From assembly GCF_001905885.1 (NCBI RefSeq), contig NZ_LIYH01000010.1, positions 62,001 through 126,000 of the forward strand: DNA of 64,000 nucleotides, in the 5' to 3' direction. Source of the DNA: Streptomyces sp. CB03234. Lineage in GTDB: Bacteria; Actinomycetota; Actinomycetes; Streptomycetales; Streptomycetaceae. Under the pieces are notes generated by a model. It was not told the origin of the DNA, made no database searches, and saw only the letters and a program-made list of their open reading frames with translations. The position numbers were made by a program, and so were the translations under genes. Each line of letters opens with the position of its first letter. Position 1 is the stretch's first letter. Of this stretch, positions 32,138 through 40,346 are shown in pieces.

Positions 32138-32319
32138 GGCGCCCCCGAGGGCCCCCAAGCCCCCGACGGCGGCCGAAGCCCCCGGCGCCCAAGGCCCCAG
32201 CCCCCCCCCGCGCCGGACGTACGAAACAGCGCCGCGTACCCGCGGCTCGCGCGGCCCTGCCCCCCAGCCGGGGCCGCGCGAGCCGGCCGCCGTGGCCGGG
32301 GCCACGGCGGGTCAGGTGG

Positions 32320-32763
32320 TCAGAGGCGGGTGCAGGCGCCCGGGACGGCCCACGCCGGGGCCACGCCGGTGAGCTGGCAGATCATGAGGTACAGCGGGAT
32401 CGGCGGGGTGTACGGCGACGTCGTGCCCGGCCGGTGGATCAGCTGGGGGCGCCGGTCAGGGACGTAGGCGTCCGCCGCGTAGCAGGACGGCAGCGGCCAG
32501 CGCAGGTCGGCGTCCGAGCCGGCTGGGACGATCCACCACCACCAGTCCGAGTCGGCGAACACGCACCCGTTGCCGGGCAGCCGCGACAGCAGCCGGAACC
32601 CGTACCGCGCCGGCACCCCCACCGCGTCGCAGCCCAGCGTGGCCGGCAGCGTCGACGGCAGCGCCAGCCGCACCTCACCGTCCGGCTCAGCGTTCCGGGC
32701 AGGGGCGGGACCCGGCCCCCGCCCGCCACGCGCCGACAGCAGCGTGGCCATCGTCCTCAGCAC
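32320..32763 (-). CDS. Hypothetical protein coupled to the ATP-binding protein
   Basis: The protein has up to 147 residues from GTG 32763, which overlaps the upstream stop (GTGCTGA), with ATG 32751 as an alternative. The core reads CDAVGVPARYGFRLLSRLPG, then CVFADSDWWWWIVPAGSD and TPPIPLYLMICQLTGVAP. It is soluble, with no signal peptide. I recall similar Streptomyces proteins beside RsbW-like ATP-binding proteins, but no function is known. The overlap indicates co-translation with the kinase-like gene. Confidence 0.7.
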   Translation of the reverse strand: MLRTMATLLSARGGRGPGPAPARNAEPDGEVRLALPSTLPATLGCDAVGVPARYGFRLLSRLPGNGCVFADSDWWWWIVPAGSDADLRWPLPSCYAADAYVPDRRPQLIHRPGTTSPYTPPIPLYLMICQLTGVAPAWAVPGACTRL

Positions 32764-33203
32764 GCCAACTCCGCCCAGACGACACGCCCCGCCCCGTGCC
32801 GCGCGTCATGCGCGCCCCACGCGCTGCTGACGGCGTCCACGAGCAGCAGCCCCCGGCCGCCCTCCTCCGGTGAGCCGCGCCGCAGCCGGGGCTCGGCGGC
32901 CGGGCACCCCTCGTCCTGGACCGAGACGCGCAACCGCTCACCGCAGTCCCGCAGTTCGCAGATCACCCGGCAGCTCGCCGTGTGCACCACGGCGTTGGTG
33001 ACCAGCTCGGAGACGACCAGCGTCACCGCCTCGCACACCGTGCCGTCCACCTCCCACAGCACCAGCCGTGCCTCGACGAGGTGTCTGGCTCTGGCGACCG
33101 ACTCCGCGCGTGCGGGAAGCTCGAACGAGAAACGGCGGACATCGGCGGAGATCGGGGGTCGTGGCGCTATGAGTCGGGGGGTGAGCGCGTTACCAGGAGC
33201 CAC
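32757..33203 (-). CDS. ATP-binding protein, anti-sigma factor/RsbW-like histidine-kinase fold
   Basis: The 148-residue protein is a single GHKL ATPase domain. The N box is LVVSELVTNAVVH, the G1 box VQDEG, and the G2-like glycine-rich part GRGLLLVDAVSSAWGAH. In Streptomyces such small proteins are often paired with XRE/DUF397 regulators and are thought to act as anti-sigma or signalling kinases; the partner is unknown. GTG 33203 has AGGAA six bases upstream. It is divergent from the XRE gene at 33418 and shares its control region. Confidence 0.88.
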   Translation of the reverse strand: MAPGNALTPRLIAPRPPISADVRRFSFELPARAESVARARHLVEARLVLWEVDGTVCEAVTLVVSELVTNAVVHTASCRVICELRDCGERLRVSVQDEGCPAAEPRLRRGSPEEGGRGLLLVDAVSSAWGAHDARHGAGRVVWAELAC

Positions 33204-33270
33204 GACCGATTCCTAACGTGGGGGCGCGGCGCCGTGCGTCGCCTCTCCCGTGGCGGAGCGCGGCAGCCGC

Positions 33271-33357
33271 GTGAACTGGTTCACCAACTGGTTCACCGGA
33301 ATACTTTCCTCCCGACTCGGACACTTGGCAAGTGGCACTCTGAAAATTGCAGAGTGC
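33271..33357. promoter_or_regulatory. Cluster of inverted and direct repeats between divergent regulators
   Basis: Three symmetric elements lie in the 214-base gap: GTGAAC-TG-GTTCAC (33271-33284), which is part of a 12-bp direct repeat AACTGGTTCACC at 33274-33285 and 33286-33297; CACTTG-G-CAAGTG (33322-33334); and, directly after it, GCACTCTG-N7-CAGAGTGC (33335-33357). The last two end 60 bases before the XRE start and probably overlap its promoter. Binding by the XRE protein itself is the natural guess. Confidence 0.6.
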
Positions 33358-33417
33358 GGTGTTCTCTCTGACCGTCGCATGGCACACTCATCGAAACAGC
33401 GCGTGGGGAGGTCTTAA

Positions 33418-34281
33418 GTGAGCGAGCCGCGGTCCGCCCCCACCGTGGGACAGGTCGTACTCGGCAAGCGTCTGCAGGATCTGCGAGAGCGGGCGGGCCT
33501 GAAGCGGGAAGAGGCCGCTAAGGTGCTCCGCGTGGCCCCGGCCACGATCCGCAGGATGGAGACCGCGGAAGTCGCGCTGAAGATTCCCTACGTACAACTG
33601 CTGCTCCAGGCGTACGGGGTCCCCGCCGACGAGGCCGACAGCTTCGTCCGGCTGGCCGAGGACGCCAACAAGCCCGGCTGGTGGCAGCGTTTCCACGACG
33701 TCCTGCCGAGCTGGTTCAGCATGTACGTCAGCCTGGAGGGCGCCGCCAGCGTCATCCGGGCCTACGAACCGCAGTTCGTCCCCGGTCTCCTCCAGACCGA
33801 GGAGTACGCCAGGGCCATCCTTCGCGGCGGAGCCGTCGGCCAGGTCGGGCACGACGACATCGAACGCCACGTGGCGCTCCGGATGGAACGGCAGTCCCTG
33901 CTCACCCGCCCCGACGCGCCGAAATTCTGGGTGATCATGGACGAGACGGTGCTGCGACGTCCCGTGGGCGGTGGCCCCGCCGTCATGCGGGCGCAGATCG
34001 GCCGGCTGCTGGAGGCCGCCGAGCTGCCGAACGTCACCCTGCAGATCGCCGAGTTCGCCACCGGCCACCACCCCGGCACCTACGGGCCGTTCGTCCTCTT
34101 CCGCTTCGCCATGCCCGAACTCCCGGACATGGTCTACAGCGAGTACCTGACCGGCGCCGTCTACCTCGACGCGCGCCCCGAGGTGGCCTCCCACCTCGAG
34201 GTCATGGACCGCATGGCGGCCCAGGCCGCCACCGCACAACGTACGAAGGAAATCCTCACGGATTTCCGCGAGGAGCTGTGA
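33418..34281 (+). CDS. XRE-family regulator with DUF5753 domain (WhiJ-like)
   Basis: The 287-residue protein begins with an XRE helix-turn-helix (LQDLRERAGLKREEAAKVL, ATIRRMETAEVALKIPYVQ). It continues with the DUF5753 ligand-like domain (YEPQFVPGLLQTEEYARAIL, FWVIMDETVLRRPVGG, EYLTGAVYLD). This is the WhiJ-type architecture that controls development or antibiotics in Streptomyces, normally paired with a DUF397 protein. GTG 33418 follows GGGGAGG by six bases. The DUF397 gene begins on the next base after the stop, so the pair is one unit. Confidence 0.93.
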   Translation: MSEPRSAPTVGQVVLGKRLQDLRERAGLKREEAAKVLRVAPATIRRMETAEVALKIPYVQLLLQAYGVPADEADSFVRLAEDANKPGWWQRFHDVLPSWFSMYVSLEGAASVIRAYEPQFVPGLLQTEEYARAILRGGAVGQVGHDDIERHVALRMERQSLLTRPDAPKFWVIMDETVLRRPVGGGPAVMRAQIGRLLEAAELPNVTLQIAEFATGHHPGTYGPFVLFRFAMPELPDMVYSEYLTGAVYLDARPEVASHLEVMDRMAAQAATAQRTKEILTDFREEL

Positions 34282-34527
34282 ATGGATAGCGCAGAGCGCA
34301 TATACAACGGCATGCCCGCCGCCGAGCTCGGGGCCGAGGGGTGGCACAAGCCGTGGAGCGGCGGCAACGGCGGCAACTGCATCGAGGCGATGAAGCTGGC
34401 CGACGGCCGGGTCGCGGTGCGCCAGTCCGCCGACCCCGACGGCCCCGCGCTGATCTACACCCACGGCGAGATCGCCGCGTTCATCCAGGGAGCCAAGTCG
34501 GGCAAGGCCGACTTCCTGCTCACCTGA
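34282..34527 (+). CDS. DUF397 protein, partner of the XRE regulator
   Basis: The 81-residue protein has the DUF397 pattern: WHKPWSGGNGGNCIEAMKL, a short beta-rich core (VAVRQSADPDGPALIYTHGE), and a terminal FIQGAKSGKADFLL. DUF397 proteins are encoded next to WhiJ-like XRE regulators and are believed to modulate them. Its ATG directly follows the TGA of the XRE gene, and the XRE gene's terminal GAGGAGCTG provides its ribosome site. Confidence 0.92.
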   Translation: MDSAERIYNGMPAAELGAEGWHKPWSGGNGGNCIEAMKLADGRVAVRQSADPDGPALIYTHGEIAAFIQGAKSGKADFLLT

Positions 34528-34530
34528 ACC

Positions 34531-34570
34531 CCCGCCCCCGGCCGGCCCGTGCGCACGACCGGGGGGCGGG
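34531..34570. terminator. Bidirectional hairpin between convergent genes
   Basis: CCCGCCCCCGG (34531-34541) pairs with CCGGGGGGCGGG (34559-34570) with one bulged G. It fills most of the 69-base gap between the DUF397 gene and the end of the leftward M64 peptidase gene. Confidence 0.65.
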
Positions 34571-34596
34571 GGGCGGAGCCACCGCCCGAGGAGCCC

Positions 34597-36528
34597 CTAC
34601 CGCTGGGGCACCAGGGTCACGAGGAACCTCTTCGCCGGGCCGGTGTTCCCGGCCGAGTCGACCGTCCGGTACTCCACGGTGTGCGTGCCGTACTCGGGCG
34701 TCGCGTCGTCCCACGGCACCACGCGCGCGGTGCCCAGCTTCCCGTACACCAGGCCGTCGATCTCCGTGCCGCCCGGCGTGAAGCGGAACGGCGCGTCCGC
34801 GTCCGTCGGCCAGCCGTAGTACGTGTACCAGCCGTCGCCGTCCACCCGGAACTGGCTGACCACGTACCCGTCCTGGTCGTCCCGCGCGGTCAGCCGCATG
34901 GTGAACGGGCCGTCGTAGACGTACTCCACGGGCCGCCCCGGCCGGTGCACCGTGCGCAGCGGCTTCGACAGCTCGTACGAGGCCGAGGCCGCCGTCCCGT
35001 CGACCGTCCAGCGCAGCTCGTGCGCCGTGCCCGCGATCCGGGCGGTCAGCGTGTGCGTCCCGGGCGGGAGGCGCAGCGCCGACAGATCCAGGTCCCGGTC
35101 GTTGCCCGGGTTCGCCACCGGCCGGCCGTCCAGCCGCCACTGGACGGCGAGCGTCCGGTCGGCCGGGTGCGTGGTGTCGGCGTACACCACCGACCAGGCC
35201 CCCACGGGCGCGTCGGTGGGGGTGTGCCCGGTGAACCCGGGCACGACGGCGACCGGCTGCGTGGCCACCGCCGTATCGACCGTCCAGCTCACCGTACGGG
35301 TCAGCGCCGCCGACCCGCGCACCGCGGGGTCCCGCACGAACGGCGTCGGATCGGTCACCGTCGCCGTCAGCGTGTGCCGGCCGGGCGGCACGTCGAGGCG
35401 CCGCAGGTCGACCGTGCGCGCCCCGGCCGCCGACCGTACCGGCCGGCCGTCCAGCCGCCACGCCACGTCCAGTTCGCCGCCCAGCGGATGCAGGGTCTCC
35501 ACCCACACCGTCCGGTCGGCGCCGATCGGCGCGGTGGTGGGTGTGTGCCCCTGCACCAGGTTCACCTTCGAGGAGATCGCCCGGACCATCACCTCGCGGC
35601 CCACCTGGTCGAAGGCGTACCCGAGGGTCTTCATGATCGAGTGCCGGCTGGGCCGCCACACGCCCTTGGCGCTGTACAGCCCGCCCTCGTACCGTCCGAT
35701 GACGCCGCCCGACTCGCTCTCCTCGCCGAGCCAGCGCCACCACTTGGCCCGCTGGTCCTTCATCTGCTGCTCGGTGAGCACCGTGTGGTGCGCGGACGAC
35801 GGCTCACCACCCTCGTACGTCCCACCGGGCACACCGCGCCCGTAGTAGTCGTACTCGTCCTGGAGCTTGCCCAGCGAGTGGCCGATCTCGTGCGGGGTGA
35901 TGAGGGAGGAGAGCGCGTTGCCGCCGGACGCGGTGGCGTACGTGCCGCCCGCGCCGCCGTAGGTGTCGCTGTTGGCGAGGGCGACGATCTGCCGGTTGGC
36001 GCTCGTCGAGCCGGGTACGAGGTCGGCGAGCGCGCTCGCCGCGCCGCTGTCCACGGTCAGCAGCCGCTGCACGCTGTTCGCGTCGCAGCCGCCCCAGAAC
36101 CCCATCCCGAGCGGCGTGTCGCGGCGCGGCGCGCCCAGGTCCGGGTCGCAGTCCACCCCCGACTCGGCGGACGGCACCTCCACCGCCCAGACGTTGACGT
36201 ACGAGCGGTAGGAGGCGAACGGCTCGATGCTCCAGAGCACATTGAGGTGCTTGTCGACGTCCGCCCGGAACTCCGGGAGCTGTTCGGCGGTGTAGCCGTC
36301 CCCCAGCAGGACCAGGTTGAACCGCTTGTCGGCGGGTCCCGTGGTCTGTACGGGGAAGACGGTGGCGGTCTCGGTGACCGGTGGGCGGTCCTCGGCGGTG
36401 GCCGGGCCGGCGCCCACCAGCGCGGTGGTGAGAAGGCAGGCCGCGCCGATCAGCGCGGCGGCTCGTCCGGGGTGTCGGGCAACCACGGGGCCGGAGCGTA
36501 CGGTGCGCCCAACGCGCCGTAAAGACAC
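34597..36528 (-). CDS. Secreted M64-family metallopeptidase with repeated beta domains
   Basis: The 643-residue protein has a signal peptide (LIGAACLLTTALVGAGPATA, cleavage near 45). Its M64 (IgA-peptidase-like) catalytic domain starts FNLVLLGDGYTAEQLPEF and has the zinc motif His213-Glu-x-x-His217 in TPHEIGHSLGKLQDEYD. From about residue 310 it has at least two Ig-like repeats (RTVWVETLHPLGGELDVAW; WSVVYADTTHPADRTLAVQW) and a final beta region. Target proteins are unknown. GTG 36528 is the longest start and has no clear ribosome site. Its third codon is TTA (36522-36520), the rare Leu codon read by bldA tRNA in Streptomyces; GTG 36486 would exclude it. Confidence 0.87.
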   Translation of the reverse strand: MSLRRVGRTVRSGPVVARHPGRAAALIGAACLLTTALVGAGPATAEDRPPVTETATVFPVQTTGPADKRFNLVLLGDGYTAEQLPEFRADVDKHLNVLWSIEPFASYRSYVNVWAVEVPSAESGVDCDPDLGAPRRDTPLGMGFWGGCDANSVQRLLTVDSGAASALADLVPGSTSANRQIVALANSDTYGGAGGTYATASGGNALSSLITPHEIGHSLGKLQDEYDYYGRGVPGGTYEGGEPSSAHHTVLTEQQMKDQRAKWWRWLGEESESGGVIGRYEGGLYSAKGVWRPSRHSIMKTLGYAFDQVGREVMVRAISSKVNLVQGHTPTTAPIGADRTVWVETLHPLGGELDVAWRLDGRPVRSAAGARTVDLRRLDVPPGRHTLTATVTDPTPFVRDPAVRGSAALTRTVSWTVDTAVATQPVAVVPGFTGHTPTDAPVGAWSVVYADTTHPADRTLAVQWRLDGRPVANPGNDRDLDLSALRLPPGTHTLTARIAGTAHELRWTVDGTAASASYELSKPLRTVHRPGRPVEYVYDGPFTMRLTARDDQDGYVVSQFRVDGDGWYTYYGWPTDADAPFRFTPGGTEIDGLVYGKLGTARVVPWDDATPEYGTHTVEYRTVDSAGNTGPAKRFLVTLVPQR

Positions 36529-36552
36529 GCGTGTTGGCCACCACCGCCACCG

Positions 36553-37875
36553 TTACGCCAGATAGCCCAGACCCGGGTGCTCGCGCACATACGCGTCGAG
36601 GAGCCGCCGCGCCACCGTCACCGAGTCGACCAGCGGGTGCAGCGCGAACGCCTTCACGGCCGCCTCCCGCGACCCGCTCTCGCCCGCCGCCAGCACCTCG
36701 CGCTCCACCGCCTTGACCGCCGTCACCAGACCCACCGCGTGGTACGGGAGCGGCGCCACCGACACCGGATGGGCGCCGTTCGCGTCGACGAAGCACGGCA
36801 CCTCGACCACCGCGTCCGCGTCCAGCACCGACAGGGTGGTGCGGTTGCGGACGTTCAGGATCAGCGTGGTGCGCTCGTCGCGGGCGATGGCCCGCATCAG
36901 CGCCAGGGCGACCTTCTCGTAGCCGCCCGACTCCAGGTCCTCCTCGGCGCGGTTCCCGACACCGGCCGCCTCCCGGTTGGCCGCCATGTAGGTGGCCTCG
37001 CGCTCGGCGAGCGTGGCGTACCAGCTGTCCAGCGAGGGCGAGCCGTAGAACGCGGTCTGCTGGTCCCGCAGATACGCGCCCCGCGTCCGCCCGGCCTCCC
37101 GATAGGCCCGTACCGCCTCGCGGTTGAAGTAGTAGTAGTGCAGGTACTCGTTGGGGATCGCGCCCAGCGACCGCAGCCACTGTGCGCCGAACAGCTTGCC
37201 CTCCTCGAACGAGCCCAGCGCCTCCTCGTCCGCCAGCAGCCTCGGCAGCTCGTCCCGCCCGGCCACCCGCACCCCGCGCAGCCAGCCGAGGTGGTTCAGG
37301 CCCACGTAGTCGAACCACGCCTCGTCCGGATCCGCGCCCAGCAGCCGCGCCACCCGCCGCCCCAGCCCCACGGGCGAGTCGCAGATGCCGATCACCCGGT
37401 CACCCAGGACCCGCGACATGGCCTCCGTGACGAGCCCGGCCGGGTTGGTGAAGTTGATGACCCAGGCGTCAGGGGCGACCTCCGCGACCCGGCGGGCGAT
37501 GGCGGTCGCGACCGGCACCGTCCGCAGCCCGTACGCGATGCCGCCCGCGCCCACCGTCTCCTGCCCCAGCACCCCCTCGGCCAGCGCCACCCGCTCGTCC
37601 GCCGCGCGTCCCGCCAGGCCCCCGACGCGGATCGCCGAGAACACGAAGTCCGCGCCCCGCAGCGCCTCGTCGAGATCGGTGGTCGCCGTCACCTCGGGCG
37701 CGTCCGGTACGCCCTCGGCCTGCTCGGCCAGCACCCCGCCGATCGCCCCGAGCCGGCCCGCGTCCACGTCGTGCAGGGTGACGTGCGTGACCCGCCCTTC
37801 CGCGTGGTCGCCCAGCAGCGCCCGGTACACCAGCGGCACCCGGAACCCGCCGCCGCCCAGAATCGTCAGCTTCAT
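36553..37875 (-). CDS. Family 4 glycosidase, 6-phospho-beta-glucosidase-like
   Basis: The 440-residue cytosolic enzyme shows the GH4 fold: the NAD-binding start MKLTILGGGGFRVPL, FVFSAIRVGG, the NFTNPAG segment, the metal cysteine in GICDSPVGL and histidine in VGLNHLGWL. GH4 enzymes use NAD, Mn and an oxidation-elimination mechanism. The set GICDSP plus GLNHLGW suggests the phospho-beta-glucosidase branch, although actinobacterial members may act on other glycosides. It starts at ATG 37875 and stops 24 bases before the M64 start on the same strand; a functional link with it is not evident. Confidence 0.9.
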   Translation of the reverse strand: MKLTILGGGGFRVPLVYRALLGDHAEGRVTHVTLHDVDAGRLGAIGGVLAEQAEGVPDAPEVTATTDLDEALRGADFVFSAIRVGGLAGRAADERVALAEGVLGQETVGAGGIAYGLRTVPVATAIARRVAEVAPDAWVINFTNPAGLVTEAMSRVLGDRVIGICDSPVGLGRRVARLLGADPDEAWFDYVGLNHLGWLRGVRVAGRDELPRLLADEEALGSFEEGKLFGAQWLRSLGAIPNEYLHYYYFNREAVRAYREAGRTRGAYLRDQQTAFYGSPSLDSWYATLAEREATYMAANREAAGVGNRAEEDLESGGYEKVALALMRAIARDERTTLILNVRNRTTLSVLDADAVVEVPCFVDANGAHPVSVAPLPYHAVGLVTAVKAVEREVLAAGESGSREAAVKAFALHPLVDSVTVARRLLDAYVREHPGLGYLA

Positions 37876-37899
37876 GCGCGTAACGGTACTCGGGCAGGC

Positions 37900-38355
37900 T
37901 CAGGACAGGTCCCGACGGCCGAGCCACGAGGGGACCTCCGGAACGTCGGCGTCCCAGGGGCGCTCCGGTTCTGGCGCGGGTTCTGGCGCGGGTTCCGGAT
38001 GAGGCTCCGGCTCCGGCTCCGGCTCGGGCGTGGCGTCACGGGGTTTCTCGGATCCCGAGGCGGGTGCGAGGGCGGCGGCGCTGCTGTCGCTCAGCAGCTC
38101 GATGAGGGAGAAACGACTGTGGAAGTCCTGCCATGCGCCCTCCAGGACGAGGAGGAATCCGTCGTCGCACCGGTAGAGCCGGCGGCGCCGAGGCCGGCTC
38201 GGATGCACCGGCTGATACGTTTCGGCGCGCCGTCGCAGAGCCGCCATGGCCTCTTCACGGCTGCCGTCGACGTGGCCCATGACTCCGGCTGACCACATGC
38301 GCCGTTGACTGCCGTGACCGGTGTTCTGCTCCACCAAGAGACCCCACGTGGGCAC
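37900..38355 (-). CDS. Conserved hypothetical protein with Pro-Glu repeat tail
   Basis: The 151-residue protein starts at GTG 38355 with GGAGG seven bases upstream. The folded part (MPTWGLLVEQNTGHG, MGHVDGSREEAMAALRRRA, RRRRLYRCDDGFLLVLEGAW, SRFSLIELL) resembles a widespread Streptomyces protein of unknown function. The C-terminal 45 residues include an acidic PEPEPEPEPHPEPAPEP segment, likely disordered and prone to length change. There is no signal peptide. It ends 24 bases before the GH4 start, so the two may be co-transcribed. Confidence 0.75.
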   Translation of the reverse strand: MPTWGLLVEQNTGHGSQRRMWSAGVMGHVDGSREEAMAALRRRAETYQPVHPSRPRRRRLYRCDDGFLLVLEGAWQDFHSRFSLIELLSDSSAAALAPASGSEKPRDATPEPEPEPEPHPEPAPEPAPEPERPWDADVPEVPSWLGRRDLS

Positions 38356-38429
38356 GTCTGTTCCTCCGTCGGTGCGGTGTCGTTGGCCCGATTGTCGTCC
38401 ACGTGCCCGGCGTGGCCGCACCGGGCCCG

Positions 38430-40211
38430 TCACCCCAGATCGAGCGCGTTGCGCAGCCCCAGCCGGTAGCGGGTGCGGTCGTGCCGCTTCGCGGCCTCCA
38501 GCTCCGGGGCGCGGAACAGGGGCTTGACCATGCAGCGCGGGGCCGTCGAACCCGTGCGGTCCAGCAGGGCGTTGACGGCCTGGCGGGCGGCGGCGTTGGC
38601 GCCCTCCATGGTCGCCAGGTCGATGTCGACCGACACGTAGTCGCCCGCCAGGAAGAAGTTGGGCACCGCCGTGGCGGCCGAGGGACGGAGGTGGAAGGTG
38701 CCGACCGGGTGGATCAGCAACTCGTCCTCGTTGGTGGGGTTCGGCGTGCCGAGGCCGTCCACGCCCGGGTCCAGGAACCACGAGTGCAGGGCGCTGTCCT
38801 TGAGCACCGTACGGCCGGTGTCGTTGAGGGCCGCCTTCAGCTGGGCCCACACCTCGCGGGCCACCTGCTCGCGCGTGCACTGCTTGGCGGTCTTCCCGTA
38901 CAGGATCCCCGGCTTGTCCCACTCGGAGACGTCCACGGAGAGGCAGTCCACGGCCACCCCGTCGCCGTAGTCGGCGGGGAAGTCCCGGTGCGGCCAGTGC
39001 TCGGCCTGGGCGATGGCCGTCAGCGACCAGGGCGAGTCGATGCAGTTGACGTGGCCGTGGACCATGGGCGGGCGTTCGGTCAGATAGAACTGGATGCCCG
39101 TCATCCAGTCCGTCCGCAGCTTGTCGCACCGCGCGAGCTGCGGGTCCGCCGCGCGCAGCGCCGCGCCCCAGGTGCGGCGGGCGTGCTCGACCGGCAGCGC
39201 GCAGACGTAGTGGTCGGCGGTGACGGTGGTGCGTACGCCGCCGGGGTCCTCGACCAGCGCGCCGGTGACCTTCCCGTCGCCGTACAGCACCTCGCGCAGG
39301 GTCCAGCCGATCCGGAACTCGACGCCCAGGGAGCGCAGGTGGGCCTCCCACGGGTCGAGCCAGGCCTCGTTGGTGGGCGCGTTGAGGATCCGGTCCGGCG
39401 GGCCGTCCGCGCCGCGGCCGAGCGCGTTGAAGACGAACGCCTCGCCGAGCGTGCCGACCGTGCGGGTGCTGGCCTCCTCGGCCTTGGTGGCCACGATGTT
39501 GCGGGTGACGCCGATGGCCAGTATCCGCTGGTACGTCTCCGACATCTGCGCCGCCCGGGTGAACTCCCACCAGGGCGTGCGCTCCCACACCTCGTCGCGC
39601 CGCTCGTCGCAGCTGGTCAGGAAGACGAGCGCGCGGTTGACGAAGTACAAGGCCTCGTGGAGGGGCAGGCCGGTGGCCGTCTCGACGAGCGCGGTCAGGG
39701 CACGGCGGATCTCGTCGAGCGTGAGCGGGGCGGGCGTGTGGCCGGGCCAGGGGATGGGCATCCGCAGGTCCTCGCGGCCCGTGCGGGCGAACATCATCTC
39801 GCGGGGCGCCACCAGGTTGTCGAAGACCCCGTGGGCGTTGCCGGGGAAGGGGATGCGCCGCATCGTGTCGGGAAGGTTGTGGTAGATGCCCGGGATGAAC
39901 CGGAACCCGTGCTCGCCGGGCAGGGCCCTGCGCCCGCCCTTCGCGCTGCCGGGTACGTCCATGCTGCGGGCCTTGCCGCCGAGCGCGCGCCGTTCGTAGA
40001 CGGTGACGCCGAACCCGCGCTCGGCGAGCTCGTGCGCGGCCGTGAGCCCGGCGACCCCGCCGCCGAGCACCGCGACGGTGGGGCGGGCCGCCGGGGCCGC
40101 CTGGGCGGCCGCGGCGGTCTGCGCCAGGGGCAGGGCGCCCACCCCGACCGCTCCGGTGACGGCGGTGGCGCCCGCCATGAAGGTGCGTCGCGTCGTACCC
40201 GTACGGTGCAT
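38430..40211 (-). CDS. Tat-exported FAD-dependent amine oxidase/desaturase-like oxidoreductase
   Basis: The 593-residue flavoprotein begins with a twin-arginine signal (TTRRTFMAGATAVTG). It then has the dinucleotide-binding VAVLGGGVAGLTAAHELAERG near residue 46 with the acidic end VYERRALGGKARS, and a C-terminal FAD segment PNFFLAGDYVSVDIDLATME. The overall order matches phytoene desaturase/hydroxysqualene dehydroxylase-type enzymes. The substrate is unknown; terpene or carotenoid genes are not nearby. ATG 40211 is preceded by AAGGAATGGGTGGGG. Export of a folded flavoprotein is consistent with the Tat signal. Confidence 0.87.
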   Translation of the reverse strand: MHRTGTTRRTFMAGATAVTGAVGVGALPLAQTAAAAQAAPAARPTVAVLGGGVAGLTAAHELAERGFGVTVYERRALGGKARSMDVPGSAKGGRRALPGEHGFRFIPGIYHNLPDTMRRIPFPGNAHGVFDNLVAPREMMFARTGREDLRMPIPWPGHTPAPLTLDEIRRALTALVETATGLPLHEALYFVNRALVFLTSCDERRDEVWERTPWWEFTRAAQMSETYQRILAIGVTRNIVATKAEEASTRTVGTLGEAFVFNALGRGADGPPDRILNAPTNEAWLDPWEAHLRSLGVEFRIGWTLREVLYGDGKVTGALVEDPGGVRTTVTADHYVCALPVEHARRTWGAALRAADPQLARCDKLRTDWMTGIQFYLTERPPMVHGHVNCIDSPWSLTAIAQAEHWPHRDFPADYGDGVAVDCLSVDVSEWDKPGILYGKTAKQCTREQVAREVWAQLKAALNDTGRTVLKDSALHSWFLDPGVDGLGTPNPTNEDELLIHPVGTFHLRPSAATAVPNFFLAGDYVSVDIDLATMEGANAAARQAVNALLDRTGSTAPRCMVKPLFRAPELEAAKRHDRTRYRLGLRNALDLG

Positions 40212-40346
40212 GCCCCACCCATTCCTTACCCGCGGTAACGGTCACGTCGGTCGCAGGAGCATAGGGCTGCCCCGCACGGCCCGGAACCAACCGTGCGTCC
40301 CCTGCCGCACATTGGCCGGAATGCGCCCCGAAGGGCAGTCCCTCGG

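Larger units (their letters stand above)
31273..32319. other. Repeat-rich 1-kb intergenic region without recognised genes
   Basis: Between the S8 gene and the hypothetical gene ending at 32320 there are 1,047 bases of very GC-rich sequence. It contains the promoter side of the S8 gene, an array of about 45-bp units (31594-31836), copy B of a dispersed element (31837-31947) and a 26-bp array (32042-32137). Long open frames exist on both strands only because stop codons are rare at this GC content. The translated products are low-complexity and have no ribosome site, so I call no coding sequence. Confidence 0.7.

Noticed and set aside
31568..32305. Reverse frame with Gly/Pro/Ala-rich, collagen-like product
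   Set aside because: It consists mainly of repeat arrays with 26-bp and irregular periods, lacks a ribosome site, and several frames are equally open.
33286..33297. CRISPR-like direct repeat
   Set aside because: Only two adjacent 12-bp copies without spacers; better explained as operator half-sites.
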